From NCBI GenBank assembly GCA_023436205.1, contig JAEZKC010000012.1:62001-126000 (forward strand): a stretch of 64,000 nt of DNA, in the 5' to 3' direction. Below, piece after piece: positions 27,928 to 36,299 of this stretch (position 1 is the stretch's first letter; every line of letters starts with the position of its first letter). The DNA comes from Fibrobacterota bacterium (GTDB lineage: Bacteria > Fibrobacterota > Chitinivibrionia > Chitinivibrionales > Chitinispirillaceae). The position numbers and the translations under genes are program-made. The notes under the pieces were generated by a model. It saw only the letters and a program-made list of their open reading frames with translations, did no database searches and had not been told where the DNA came from.

Positions 27928-28817
27928 CTCATCCGTCAAATCAATACAAGAACTGTCTGGAACCGACCTGGTGCAAAGGATGCAGCTATTTTTCAGTAAT
28001 GGCAGCTCTGGGCGACTGTCTCAGCTTCAGGGGAACCGATCCCCTGAAAGTCAACATTGTATCCGGTATCGGATGTTCCTCGAGACTTCCACTGTTTCTC
28101 AATACTTTCGGCATGCACACGCTTCACGGAAGAGCTTTACCTGTGGCCATAGGTGCACGCCTGGCCAGGCCGGATATCCCGGTTATGGTAGTGGCAGGTG
28201 ATGGCGACCTTTTTTCCATCGGTGCCGCCCACTTCGTGCACGCCGCCCGCAAAAACTTCAACATAACCGTGCTCTGTCTTGATAACCGTTCCTATGCCAT
28301 GACCAAAAACCAGGCATCCCCCACCTCACCGGTGGGCTATCAGGGAACGCTTACCCCCTTCGGCAAGCTTAGTGCGCCGCTCAATGTGCCGGAATTTGCC
28401 ATTGCCTGCGGAGCTACACACGTGAGCCGATGCGTTGCGTTTGATAAGAATTATACAGCAGAATGCATAGGTGAGGCCTTCGATCACAGAGGGTTTTCCC
28501 TGGTGGAGATTCTAGCTCCCTGCAAAAGTTTCGGCAGCAGGGAACCTGCAAAAGAGATCCTGGGAAGGGTTTCCAATCTTCAAGATAAAAAACATGACGT
28601 TTCCGACCGTTCAGCGGCAATGGAGGCGGCTTCCCGAGCTGTCGACTATGACAGGATTGCAGAAAGTCCCATTGATGTGGGACTGTTCTGGAAAACCGAG
28701 GCCCCGGTTTTTGAGGATCAGGTGGAGAATGTACAGCGGAACTGGAAAGCCACTTTATCCTTAGAAAACATTCTGGACCTGGCCACCCCTGAGGCAATAC
28801 AAAAAGAGAAGAGCTGA
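27924..28817 (+). CDS. korB: 2-oxoacid:ferredoxin oxidoreductase, beta subunit
   Basis: The thiamine-diphosphate-binding half of the enzyme. The N-terminus has the cluster cysteines in TWCKGCSYFSV and a third in SGIGCSSR; the cofactor motif is VAGDGDLFSIGAAHFVHAAR, continuing to LDNRSYAMTKNQASPTSP. At 297 residues it has the usual KorB length. Overlaps korA (ATGA), so translation is coupled. The region after it to 29,029 holds no further gene; I saw no clear T-run terminator. Confidence 0.92.
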   Translation: MTHPSNQYKNCLEPTWCKGCSYFSVMAALGDCLSFRGTDPLKVNIVSGIGCSSRLPLFLNTFGMHTLHGRALPVAIGARLARPDIPVMVVAGDGDLFSIGAAHFVHAARKNFNITVLCLDNRSYAMTKNQASPTSPVGYQGTLTPFGKLSAPLNVPEFAIACGATHVSRCVAFDKNYTAECIGEAFDHRGFSLVEILAPCKSFGSREPAKEILGRVSNLQDKKHDVSDRSAAMEAASRAVDYDRIAESPIDVGLFWKTEAPVFEDQVENVQRNWKATLSLENILDLATPEAIQKEKS

Positions 28818-29029
28818 AAATCCCCCCCGCTTCAAGTGCCGACTGCTAATTTTTGATGTCCTGAACTGAAGACAGGAACATCCCTTACTCATTTTTAGTG
28901 TATTCCAAGTTTTTCTTCCTCGAGCAGAACTTAAACCCTTCCCGCTTCCACTAATAATAAAATATGGGATTTGCCATTTTGTTAATCGTTTAAATTAAAA
29001 CCCTAACAGTCCTACGAGGAGATCTCCCG

Positions 29030-31453
29030 ATGATAGGCCGACTCAAACGTTTTTTCCTGGTTCTTGCAGTACCAGCGCTGGTCTCCGCCCAGCTTCTTCC
29101 CCTCCCCACCTTACTGCCCAAAGTCTCAACCCCCCTGGACACTGTTCTTCTCAAAACCTGGCAGGGCATTAAAAAACGCAATATCGACGCCTACTCCACA
29201 GGCCTGGTCCACAGACCTAAAAGTGAAATCCCCGGAGATGCAGTCAGTGAAGGAGTGGGTTACGGAATGATCCTGGCACTTTACGCAAACGATCAGACCT
29301 ATTTCAATAAGATCTGGGATGCCGGTGAAAAGTACATGTACAACAGCGCCGGCTACTACGACTGGCGAGTGGGGACCAGCGGAACCAAAATCGGCACCGG
29401 AGCCGCCTCTGATGCCGACCAGGATATCGCCCTCATGCTTATCTATGCCGACCTGCTGGTGAAAAAGGGCATTTGGCAACCATTTACATCTAGTAAGGGT
29501 GCCACCTATGTTTCCAGAGCCAAAGACCTGCTGGGGGCTATCAGAGGCACCATGCTTGCCGATGGTAAATACCTCATGCCCGGACAGTGGGGAGGAAAAG
29601 AGTGCCTTAACCCCGGCTATTTCGCCCCCGGCCACTACAGAGTATTCGCGGAATTTGAACCTGAACAGAAAAACACCTGGATGTCCGTTATCGATGCAAG
29701 CTATCAGGTTATAGCCAAATCACCCGGTTACGCAAACGGTCTGGTTCCCGACTGGTGCAGCATTGACGGCAAAACCACCGGTGGGGCAGGGTACAATGCC
29801 TATTTCGACGGTGATGCTCTCTACAAGGATGCGGTGCGGGTGCAGTGGCGCATTGGAGTGGACTACCTGTGGTACGGGGAACCCAGAGCAAAAGTATTTC
29901 TGGACAACGCTTACGCATTTGTAAACACTCCCGAAAAGGCCAACTTTTATCAGATGAACGGAAACACTCTTCCGGTAACAGATGAGTTCGAACTGGGTAA
30001 CGGGGTTACCAGGAAACGCACTGAATACAGCCATCTCACTCTGGGCATGTGGGCCTGTGCCGCAATGGCTTCAGGCGGTCCGGAAGCTGCAGAACCCTTC
30101 AGCGAAAAACTGCTCAACGACTTCTACACTCCCGGAGCGGATTTCTGGGGCAAGGCAAGTGATGCAAACAACGAAGACACTTTGCATAATGAAATGTATT
30201 TCGATCAGTTTCTGGCCTGGTTCGGGGCATCGGTGCTGGGAGGAGTATTCACCAACTTGTGGGAGGACTTCAAAGATCCTGATCCCACAAAGCCGCTTGC
30301 CTGGATCACGGAACCGCATCTTAACACCCGAGATATAAATGCAAGCATAGAACCGCTGCACATTCGCGGTATCTTCAACAAGCCTGCCCGCTGGACCGTG
30401 GAACTGAAACTTGAAAACGGCGAAGACGCTATCACCCTGAACGGCAATTCCGATACTCTGGAATTTCTCTGGTATGGCCTTTCCGAAAGCGGAACCTATA
30501 TGCCTCAAGGTGTTTATAACGTAACTATCAGCGCCAAGGGAATGACTACGCCCGTTACCGAAAAAGTATGGCTGGGCAAATCCATGGATCTCATGCACGG
30601 CACCCGCCTGCTGGTTGATGATTTCAGCGACATGAATCTCACACCCTACATCGGTAAAGAATGGACCAGCTACCTTGACTCCCATGAGGGTAAACCGGGA
30701 CTCTCCACCGTAACCCGTTTCGAAGTGACAAACGAAAACGGCAAAGCCTGGGTAAACTGGGGATTCAAACTTGACGGAGGAAGTCGTCTCGGCTACGATC
30801 CCTATGCGGCCCTTGAATGGAACTGCACCACCCCCACAGGAAACCTTGACTTAAGCGGCATCGACTCAATCATCTTCACCGCCAGATCCCAGTCCCCCCT
30901 GGAAGTGCAGGTGCAGCTTATCACAAGTGACATTGGAGACCACAACTTCTTCGTGGATACCATAAGCCTGACATCCTCCGCACAGGAATACCGTCTTCCT
31001 CTAAGCGGATTTGTACAGAGATGGGGTGGAAGCGTGAACATCACATCCTCCATGCAGAAAATCACCGCCATCCGTTTTCAGATTCAAAAGCCGGACGGCA
31101 CCACCAATGCCATAATAATGCAGGACATGTATTTTACCGGAAACGTGAGCGCGCTTTACGATTCCCCTCCGGATTACATTCCTTCCCAGTTGCCGTATGT
31201 GATTAACCGCATACACAACCGCAGCTATTCTCTTAAGACACAGGGTCATTTCCTGCACATCACTTTCCCCCGTTCCATTAGCGGCGCAAGAGTGACGGTG
31301 GTGAATGCCAGAGGAGCTGTGATGACAAAGCAGAACATGAGTGTAAACGGACAGATAACTATTGACAGATCAAAGCTGCCGAGCGGTCTGTTTCTGGTCC
31401 GAGTGGAAAGCGAAAGCGGGAAAATGAATATTCCGATTCAGAACGTGCGCTGA
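29030..31453 (+). CDS. Secreted GH8 endoglucanase/xylanase-type enzyme with CBM-like and sorting domains
   Basis: A signal peptide (FFLVLAVPALVSAQ) precedes a glycoside hydrolase family 8 (alpha/alpha)6 barrel, residues about 35-410. The proton donor should be E74 (GDAVSEGVGYGM) and the GH8 signature is AASDADQDIALML (D128/D130/D132). A small beta domain (near 425-525), then a carbohydrate-binding-like jelly roll (near 530-715; LLVDDFSDMN, AWVNWGFKLDGG, DLSGIDSIIFTARS), and a C-terminal beta domain with VVNARGAVMTK and LPSGLFLVRVESES resembling type IX sorting domains. GH8 includes cellulases, xylanases and chitosanases; which one this is cannot be told. GAGGAG precedes the ATG. It is monocistronic, with a strong terminator. 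Confidence 0.9.
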   Translation: MIGRLKRFFLVLAVPALVSAQLLPLPTLLPKVSTPLDTVLLKTWQGIKKRNIDAYSTGLVHRPKSEIPGDAVSEGVGYGMILALYANDQTYFNKIWDAGEKYMYNSAGYYDWRVGTSGTKIGTGAASDADQDIALMLIYADLLVKKGIWQPFTSSKGATYVSRAKDLLGAIRGTMLADGKYLMPGQWGGKECLNPGYFAPGHYRVFAEFEPEQKNTWMSVIDASYQVIAKSPGYANGLVPDWCSIDGKTTGGAGYNAYFDGDALYKDAVRVQWRIGVDYLWYGEPRAKVFLDNAYAFVNTPEKANFYQMNGNTLPVTDEFELGNGVTRKRTEYSHLTLGMWACAAMASGGPEAAEPFSEKLLNDFYTPGADFWGKASDANNEDTLHNEMYFDQFLAWFGASVLGGVFTNLWEDFKDPDPTKPLAWITEPHLNTRDINASIEPLHIRGIFNKPARWTVELKLENGEDAITLNGNSDTLEFLWYGLSESGTYMPQGVYNVTISAKGMTTPVTEKVWLGKSMDLMHGTRLLVDDFSDMNLTPYIGKEWTSYLDSHEGKPGLSTVTRFEVTNENGKAWVNWGFKLDGGSRLGYDPYAALEWNCTTPTGNLDLSGIDSIIFTARSQSPLEVQVQLITSDIGDHNFFVDTISLTSSAQEYRLPLSGFVQRWGGSVNITSSMQKITAIRFQIQKPDGTTNAIIMQDMYFTGNVSALYDSPPDYIPSQLPYVINRIHNRSYSLKTQGHFLHITFPRSISGARVTVVNARGAVMTKQNMSVNGQITIDRSKLPSGLFLVRVESESGKMNIPIQNVR

Positions 31454-31485
31454 TAGGCACGAAGCCCAGCCTTTTCGACAAAAAT

Positions 31486-31526
31486 GCGGCCCGACAAATA
31501 CAAGGTTTGCCGGGCCGTTTTCTTTT
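31486..31526. terminator. Terminator between the GH8 gene and mutS
   Basis: GCGGCCCGACAAA and TTTGCCGGGCCG pair with one unmatched base, with a run of Ts after the stem on the plus strand. A shorter T-run on the other side (CATTTTTG) may let it also stop mutS transcription. Confidence 0.85.
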
Positions 31527-31553
31527 GCTGCCCGTTTCAGAAAAGCTGTCTTT

Positions 31554-34220
31554 TCAGAGTTTCCCCTTGAGATCAGAAAGCACGTTGAGAGCATCGAGGG
31601 GAGTGAGGGCATTTATGTCGAGTGTGCGCAACAGTGATACGATCTCCAGAGCATGGGCATCTAAGGCATTGAGCTGCACCGCTTCGGCGGTTTCCTGATC
31701 ACTGCCTTTTTTACGGGCCAAAACCGGTTTGTGATCGGGAGTGAGTTCCATGTTTTCCAAATTGGTGAGAATCTCCCGGGCGCGCAGGATAACCGTTTTT
31801 GGAACCCCGGCCAGACGAGCCACCTGGATACCGTAGGAATGATCGCAGGAACCGCTGTCTATTTTGCGCAGGAAAATGATCTGATCATTCCATTCCTTTA
31901 CTTTTACATGCAGATTGTGAATGCGGGGGTAAAGAAGAGACATCTCTGCAAGTTCGTGGTAGTGAGTGGCAAACAGGGTGCGGGCATGCCGGCTTTCGCT
32001 TTCGTGAAGATACTCGGCCACCGCCCAGGCGATGGAAATGCCGTCAAAGGTGGAAGTTCCTCTTCCCACTTCATCTAGAAGTACAAAACTTCTGTCGGTG
32101 GCGTTATTGAGAATATTGGCCACCTCAATCATTTCAACAAGAAATGTACTCTGCCCCCTGGCCAGCCGGTCGGAAGCTCCCACCCGGGTGAAAAACTTGT
32201 CGACCACCCCGATCTGAGCCCTGGATGCAGGCACAAACGACCCCATCTGGGCCATGATGGCAATAAGTGCATTCTGGCGAAGATAGGTGGATTTACCAGC
32301 CATGTTGGGTCCGGTAATAAGAAGAATTTGAGATTCGTCTTGGATGAGTTCGGTATCGTTAGGTACAAACTGTTCTGAAGGACACATGCGCTCCACCACC
32401 GGGTGACGACCATCTTTGATGATAAGATCGGTGTGTTCGCCAAGTTCAGGTCGGCAATAGGAGTTCTCGAGGGCCACCCTGGCAAGGGAAACAAACACAT
32501 CGATGGTGCTCACTGCGGTGGCAGCTGCTTGAATTTTTTGGCATCGGGAAGCCACCTCTTTACGCAGAGAAGAGAAAATCTCGTATTCGATCACCCCGAG
32601 CTTCTCCTCAGCCCCGAGCACCTTGGCTTCCATTTCCTTGAGTGCAGGGGTGATAAAGCGCTCGCCATTGACCAGGGTCTGCTTTCTGATGTAGTCTTCC
32701 GGCACCGAATCCATGTTGGATTTGGACACTTCTATGTAATATCCGAACACCTTGTTGAATCCGACTTTCAGAGAAGAAATGCCGGTACGCTGACGTTCGG
32801 TCTCCTGAAGACGGGCGATCCACTGCTTGCCATTGACCGATGCGTCCCGTATCTCATCGAGATTCGCATCCACACCGGGCCGGATTATCCCCCCGTCTCT
32901 TACCGACAGAGGAGGATTATCGACCAGAGTGGAACCGATGCGCTCAGAAAGTTCCTCAAAGCCGGTGAGATCACAGCAGAGGTTTTCAATGAGGGGCACC
33001 GGGCAGGAACTGAGAGTTCGCACCAGTGAGGGAAACGCCTCGAAGGAACTTTTAAGAGCATTGAGGTCGCGGGCGTTGGCCCTCTCGAAAGTGACCCGGG
33101 AAATGAGTCGCTCGAGGTCGGCCACCCGCTTTAGAAAAAGCTCCGCTTCACCCCGGGCGAACAGGTCATTTCTGAACCACTGCACACAGTCGAGCCGCTC
33201 GTTTATGGCTGCCACATCTCGCAGAGGATGAGTAATCCAGCGCCGCAGAAGTCTGGCGCCCATAGCGGTACTGGTCTGATCGAGCACCGAAATGAGAGTT
33301 CCGCCGGTATCCTCGGTCTGCATGGGTTTTAACAGTTCAAGATTTCTGATAGTGGAGGGGTCAAGTTCGGCAGAGTGACCTGTTGATCGGGGAGCAATGC
33401 AGGAAATGTGCCGCAGATCGTTTTTCTTCTGCTCCTTGAGATATTGAAGCAGCGCCCCGGCAGCCGAAACCCCTTCCCTATAGCCCTCAAGACCCATGGC
33501 CTGCACCGATACAATATGGAAATGAGAACAGATTGCCTCACAGGCGTTATCGTAGGTGAACTTCCAGCCGTCGTAGCGGGACGTAAGCACGCTTCTATAG
33601 GTGGTGCGCACATAAGAGGGCACCTGCACCTCGGGAGCATCGGACAGCAGTATCTCGGATGGATCTATCCGGACAAGCTCGTTGTCGAGTTCTGGAAGGG
33701 AAAGCTCCTCCACCTGAAAAAGCCCGGTGGAAAGATCACACACCGCAAGCCCAGCACTCTGATCCTGTATGGACAGGGCCACAATAAAATTATTCACCTT
33801 TTCTTCGATGAAACTATCTTCGGTGGCGGTACCGGCAGTGATCACCTCCACTACATCCCGCTTCACAATGCCCTTGGCCAGTTTGGGATCTTCCGTCTGC
33901 TCGCAGATGGCTATTTTATAACCGGCCCGCACAAGACGATTAGCGTAGCGGTCGAGCGCATGATGAGGAAACCCGGCCAGAGGTGTGCTGTCTGTTCCTC
34001 CGTGGTTTCTGCTGGTGAGAGTGAGTCCCAGCACCTTTGAGGCGATCTTGGCATCTTCGAAAAACAGCTCGTAGAAATCCCCCATGCGATAGAGAAGCAC
34101 AGTATCGGGGTTGCGGGCCTTGATATCACAGTATTGTCTCATGAGCGGCGTGAGATCGGAGGATACCGCAACCGGCTCCTGAGGGAAAAAGGAGATCTGC
34201 TGAGAATCCTGCTTTTTCAC
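31554..34220 (-). CDS. mutS: DNA mismatch repair protein MutS
   Basis: Mismatch-recognition ATPase. The N-terminal mismatch-binding domain has TPLMRQYCDIKARNPD and RMGDFYELFFEDA (the Phe-x-Glu intercalation motif). The clamp and lever region fills the middle. The C-terminal ATPase has Walker A GPNMAGKSTYLRQ, Walker B SFVLLDEVGRGTSTFDG and FATHYHELAE. 888 residues is the usual length. The start ATG at 34220 overlaps the scpB stop by 4 bases, so mutS is translationally coupled to the chromosome-segregation genes, an uncommon partnership. No mutL is in view. Confidence 0.97.
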   Translation of the reverse strand: MKKQDSQQISFFPQEPVAVSSDLTPLMRQYCDIKARNPDTVLLYRMGDFYELFFEDAKIASKVLGLTLTSRNHGGTDSTPLAGFPHHALDRYANRLVRAGYKIAICEQTEDPKLAKGIVKRDVVEVITAGTATEDSFIEEKVNNFIVALSIQDQSAGLAVCDLSTGLFQVEELSLPELDNELVRIDPSEILLSDAPEVQVPSYVRTTYRSVLTSRYDGWKFTYDNACEAICSHFHIVSVQAMGLEGYREGVSAAGALLQYLKEQKKNDLRHISCIAPRSTGHSAELDPSTIRNLELLKPMQTEDTGGTLISVLDQTSTAMGARLLRRWITHPLRDVAAINERLDCVQWFRNDLFARGEAELFLKRVADLERLISRVTFERANARDLNALKSSFEAFPSLVRTLSSCPVPLIENLCCDLTGFEELSERIGSTLVDNPPLSVRDGGIIRPGVDANLDEIRDASVNGKQWIARLQETERQRTGISSLKVGFNKVFGYYIEVSKSNMDSVPEDYIRKQTLVNGERFITPALKEMEAKVLGAEEKLGVIEYEIFSSLRKEVASRCQKIQAAATAVSTIDVFVSLARVALENSYCRPELGEHTDLIIKDGRHPVVERMCPSEQFVPNDTELIQDESQILLITGPNMAGKSTYLRQNALIAIMAQMGSFVPASRAQIGVVDKFFTRVGASDRLARGQSTFLVEMIEVANILNNATDRSFVLLDEVGRGTSTFDGISIAWAVAEYLHESESRHARTLFATHYHELAEMSLLYPRIHNLHVKVKEWNDQIIFLRKIDSGSCDHSYGIQVARLAGVPKTVILRAREILTNLENMELTPDHKPVLARKKGSDQETAEAVQLNALDAHALEIVSLLRTLDINALTPLDALNVLSDLKGKL

Positions 34221-35035
34221 TTCTGCTCCTCCCCGATTTCACTTTCCTGCCCTGAAACCGCCTGATTATCATCCTGTAGAGCGGATTCCTGGTCAGGGGG
34301 TTCGTGGGTTGCGTGCTCTTCGGAGGAAAACTGCTCCTCTGATTCCCCGGACGCTTCCCCGATTTCAGAATTTTCCGAATCACCATCCGGTGTCTGCTCC
34401 CCGGGGCTCTTGAGCTCCTCGAGGGAAAGCTCTTCCATTTTTTCCCTGGCCAGTGCTTCAAATTCTTCGATGCGAGGGAGATCGGCGATTTTGTTAAGAC
34501 CGAAATACCTTAAAAACTCCTGAGTGGTACTGTAAAGAAGAGGACGACCGGGCTTGTCGCTTCGCCCGGAAATGTTCACCACCTTTTTCTCCAGCAGAGT
34601 CTTCATGGCTCCGTCGGACACGACTCCTCTTATAGCCTCCACCTCCGCCTTGCTTATGGGCTGGCGGTAGGCAATTATGGCCAGACACTCAAGTGCCTGC
34701 ATGGAGAGCTTTTTGGCAGCCTTTTCCTTGTTGAGTTTTCTTACCCAGGGATGATAAAAGGAGACGGTACGGAACTGATACCCACCCGCCAGCTCCGCGA
34801 TTTCAAACGGATGGCGCTCCTTCTGGAGCTGCACGTTGATTTTATCCACCATTTTTCTGATACGCCGGGCATCAGGCTCCCCGGGAAGCAGGGTCTTGAG
34901 CCTGGCGGGGGTGAGAAGTTCTTCGGAAGCAAAAAGCAGCGCCTCCAGAATGCGCAATTCATCAGCAGATGCCTCCGGCTGGTTTTCCCCGGCGGACTGA
35001 TCTTCTATCTGCTGCTCAAGCTCTGAATCACTCAC
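34217..35035 (-). CDS. scpB: Segregation and condensation protein B
   Basis: ScpB binds ScpA and, with SMC, forms the bacterial condensin that organises the chromosome. The tandem winged-helix core is clear: LRILEALLFASEELLTPARL, ELAGGYQFRTV, LSMQALECLAIIAYRQPISK, EAIRGVVSDGAMKTLLEKK and GRPLLYSTTQEFLRYFGL. After about residue 190 a long acidic low-complexity tail (Glu/Ser/Gln) extends the protein beyond typical ScpB. The start overlaps the scpA stop by 4 bases. Confidence 0.95.
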   Translation of the reverse strand: MSDSELEQQIEDQSAGENQPEASADELRILEALLFASEELLTPARLKTLLPGEPDARRIRKMVDKINVQLQKERHPFEIAELAGGYQFRTVSFYHPWVRKLNKEKAAKKLSMQALECLAIIAYRQPISKAEVEAIRGVVSDGAMKTLLEKKVVNISGRSDKPGRPLLYSTTQEFLRYFGLNKIADLPRIEEFEALAREKMEELSLEELKSPGEQTPDGDSENSEIGEASGESEEQFSSEEHATHEPPDQESALQDDNQAVSGQESEIGEEQK

Positions 35036-35865
35036 TGTTCCTCCTCCTGCTGGCCATTAGACTCTTCCCCCTGCGGTTCGCCATTCAATTGCTGCCCGCC
35101 AGTCACTTCCTCCTCCGGCTCATCATCTCTAGAAAATACAAATATGCTGCCAAACGCCTCTTCCTGCCTCAAGCCGATCCGCTTCATTTTAACAAGCTCA
35201 AGCATGGCCATGAACGTCACCACCAGAACCATCTTGCGGTAATCATCCACAAAAAGGTCCTCAAAACGCACCTCGCCTTTAGCCTCGCTCACCAGCGCCA
35301 GCACATACTCGATGCGATCGTCAAGACGACAGTTATCCACCGCCACCACATGACGGTATTCCTGGGTGGGCACCCGCGAAAGTATACGCCTGAAAGCAGT
35401 GAGCAGATCAAACACCCCCACTGTCCCAAGCGTCACCTCCTGATCCTCGCTTCCGCTCTCGATCTCCTCGCCCCTTCCCCTGGAAAAGGCTCCGAACTGC
35501 TCCGATTCAAACACCTTGAGCGTGCCGGCAGCCTCCTTGAATTTCTTGTATTCAAGAAGCTGCGCGATAAGCTGATCGCGATTGTAGATCCCCTCCTCCA
35601 GCTCACTTCCCTCCTCCGGAGGGCTGTCCGGAAGAAGCTCCCGGGCCTTTATGCGCACCAGAGTGGCGGCCATGTGAAGATACTCGCTGGCCACATCTAT
35701 GTTGAGCTCCCGCATGAGATCGATGTATTCCAGATACTGAGCGGCGATAAGAGAGACCTTGATATCCACTATGCTGACTTCAGCACGGTTCACCAGATAG
35801 AGAAGCAGATCCAGCGGCCCCTCGAAAAGATCCAGATGAACCTCGTACTCCTGCTTTACCGACAT
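35032..35865 (-). CDS. scpA: Segregation and condensation protein A
   Basis: The kleisin of the SMC-ScpAB condensin. The N-terminal motif EVHLDLFEGPLDLLLYLVNR and the helices with SLIAAQYLEYIDLMRELNID and ATLVRIKARELLPD are diagnostic; the C-terminal winged helix (VTFMAMLELVKMKRIGLRQE) binds the SMC head. An acidic Glu/Gln-rich tail follows. The first codons overlap the end of ridA by 10 bases, so the gene is read through from ridA. Confidence 0.95.
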   Translation of the reverse strand: MSVKQEYEVHLDLFEGPLDLLLYLVNRAEVSIVDIKVSLIAAQYLEYIDLMRELNIDVASEYLHMAATLVRIKARELLPDSPPEEGSELEEGIYNRDQLIAQLLEYKKFKEAAGTLKVFESEQFGAFSRGRGEEIESGSEDQEVTLGTVGVFDLLTAFRRILSRVPTQEYRHVVAVDNCRLDDRIEYVLALVSEAKGEVRFEDLFVDDYRKMVLVVTFMAMLELVKMKRIGLRQEEAFGSIFVFSRDDEPEEEVTGGQQLNGEPQGEESNGQQEEEQ

Positions 35866-36236
35866 GCCACCGCCTCAATCTCCACCAGTACCCCTTTAGG
35901 AAGAGAGGATACCTCCACAACACTTCTGGCCGGAGCCGCACCGCCAAGCTCCTTCTGGTACACTTCATTAAACTGGGCGAAATCGGCCATGTGCCGCAAA
36001 AACACGGTCACCTTGACCAGTCTGGAAAAATCCAGGCCGGCAGCAGCAAGAATGGCGTTAATGTTTTTGAGGGATCTCAGAGCCTGCTCGGCGGTGGTTT
36101 GTCCCACCACTTCACCAGTTTGGGGGTCCAGAGGAATCTGTCCGGAAATGAAAATAAAAGGGGATGCCTCCACCGCCTGGCTGTAAGGACCCACCGGTCG
36201 AGGCGCCTGCTCGCAGAAAAGAGAACGGATATTCAT
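35856..36236 (-). CDS. ridA: RidA family enamine/imine deaminase
   Basis: RidA hydrolyses reactive 2-aminoacrylate-type enamines. The 126-residue protein shows the family signature: APRPVGPYSQAVEASPFIFI, SGQIPLDPQTGEVVG, the helix EQALRSLKNINAILAAAGLD, and the active-site Arg in PARSVVEVSSLP, ending EIEAVA. The ATG at 36236 gives the normal length and has AGGG upstream; a longer frame from 36293 has no support. Between glmS and scpA on one strand. Confidence 0.92.
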   Translation of the reverse strand: MNIRSLFCEQAPRPVGPYSQAVEASPFIFISGQIPLDPQTGEVVGQTTAEQALRSLKNINAILAAAGLDFSRLVKVTVFLRHMADFAQFNEVYQKELGGAAPARSVVEVSSLPKGVLVEIEAVACR

Positions 36237-36266
36237 TATAGTGCCCTGCCAAATTTCGAAACGGGA

Positions 36267-36288
36267 GCCGGCAAGATTACTTGCCGGC
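36267..36288 (-). repeat. Perfect hairpin between glmS and ridA
   Basis: GCCGGCAAG and CTTGCCGGC form a 9-bp GC-rich stem with a 4-base loop just after the glmS stop codon. No T-run follows on the minus strand, so it may be a leaky terminator or an RNA-processing/stability element within the operon. Confidence 0.6.
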
Positions 36289-36299
36289 CGCATTGTGTC

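Noticed and set aside
34969..36186. Long plus-strand reading frame (405 codons) opposite scpB, scpA and ridA
   Set aside because: It spans three well-recognised minus-strand genes, is rich in His/Leu/Pro as antisense frames often are, and has no ribosome site.
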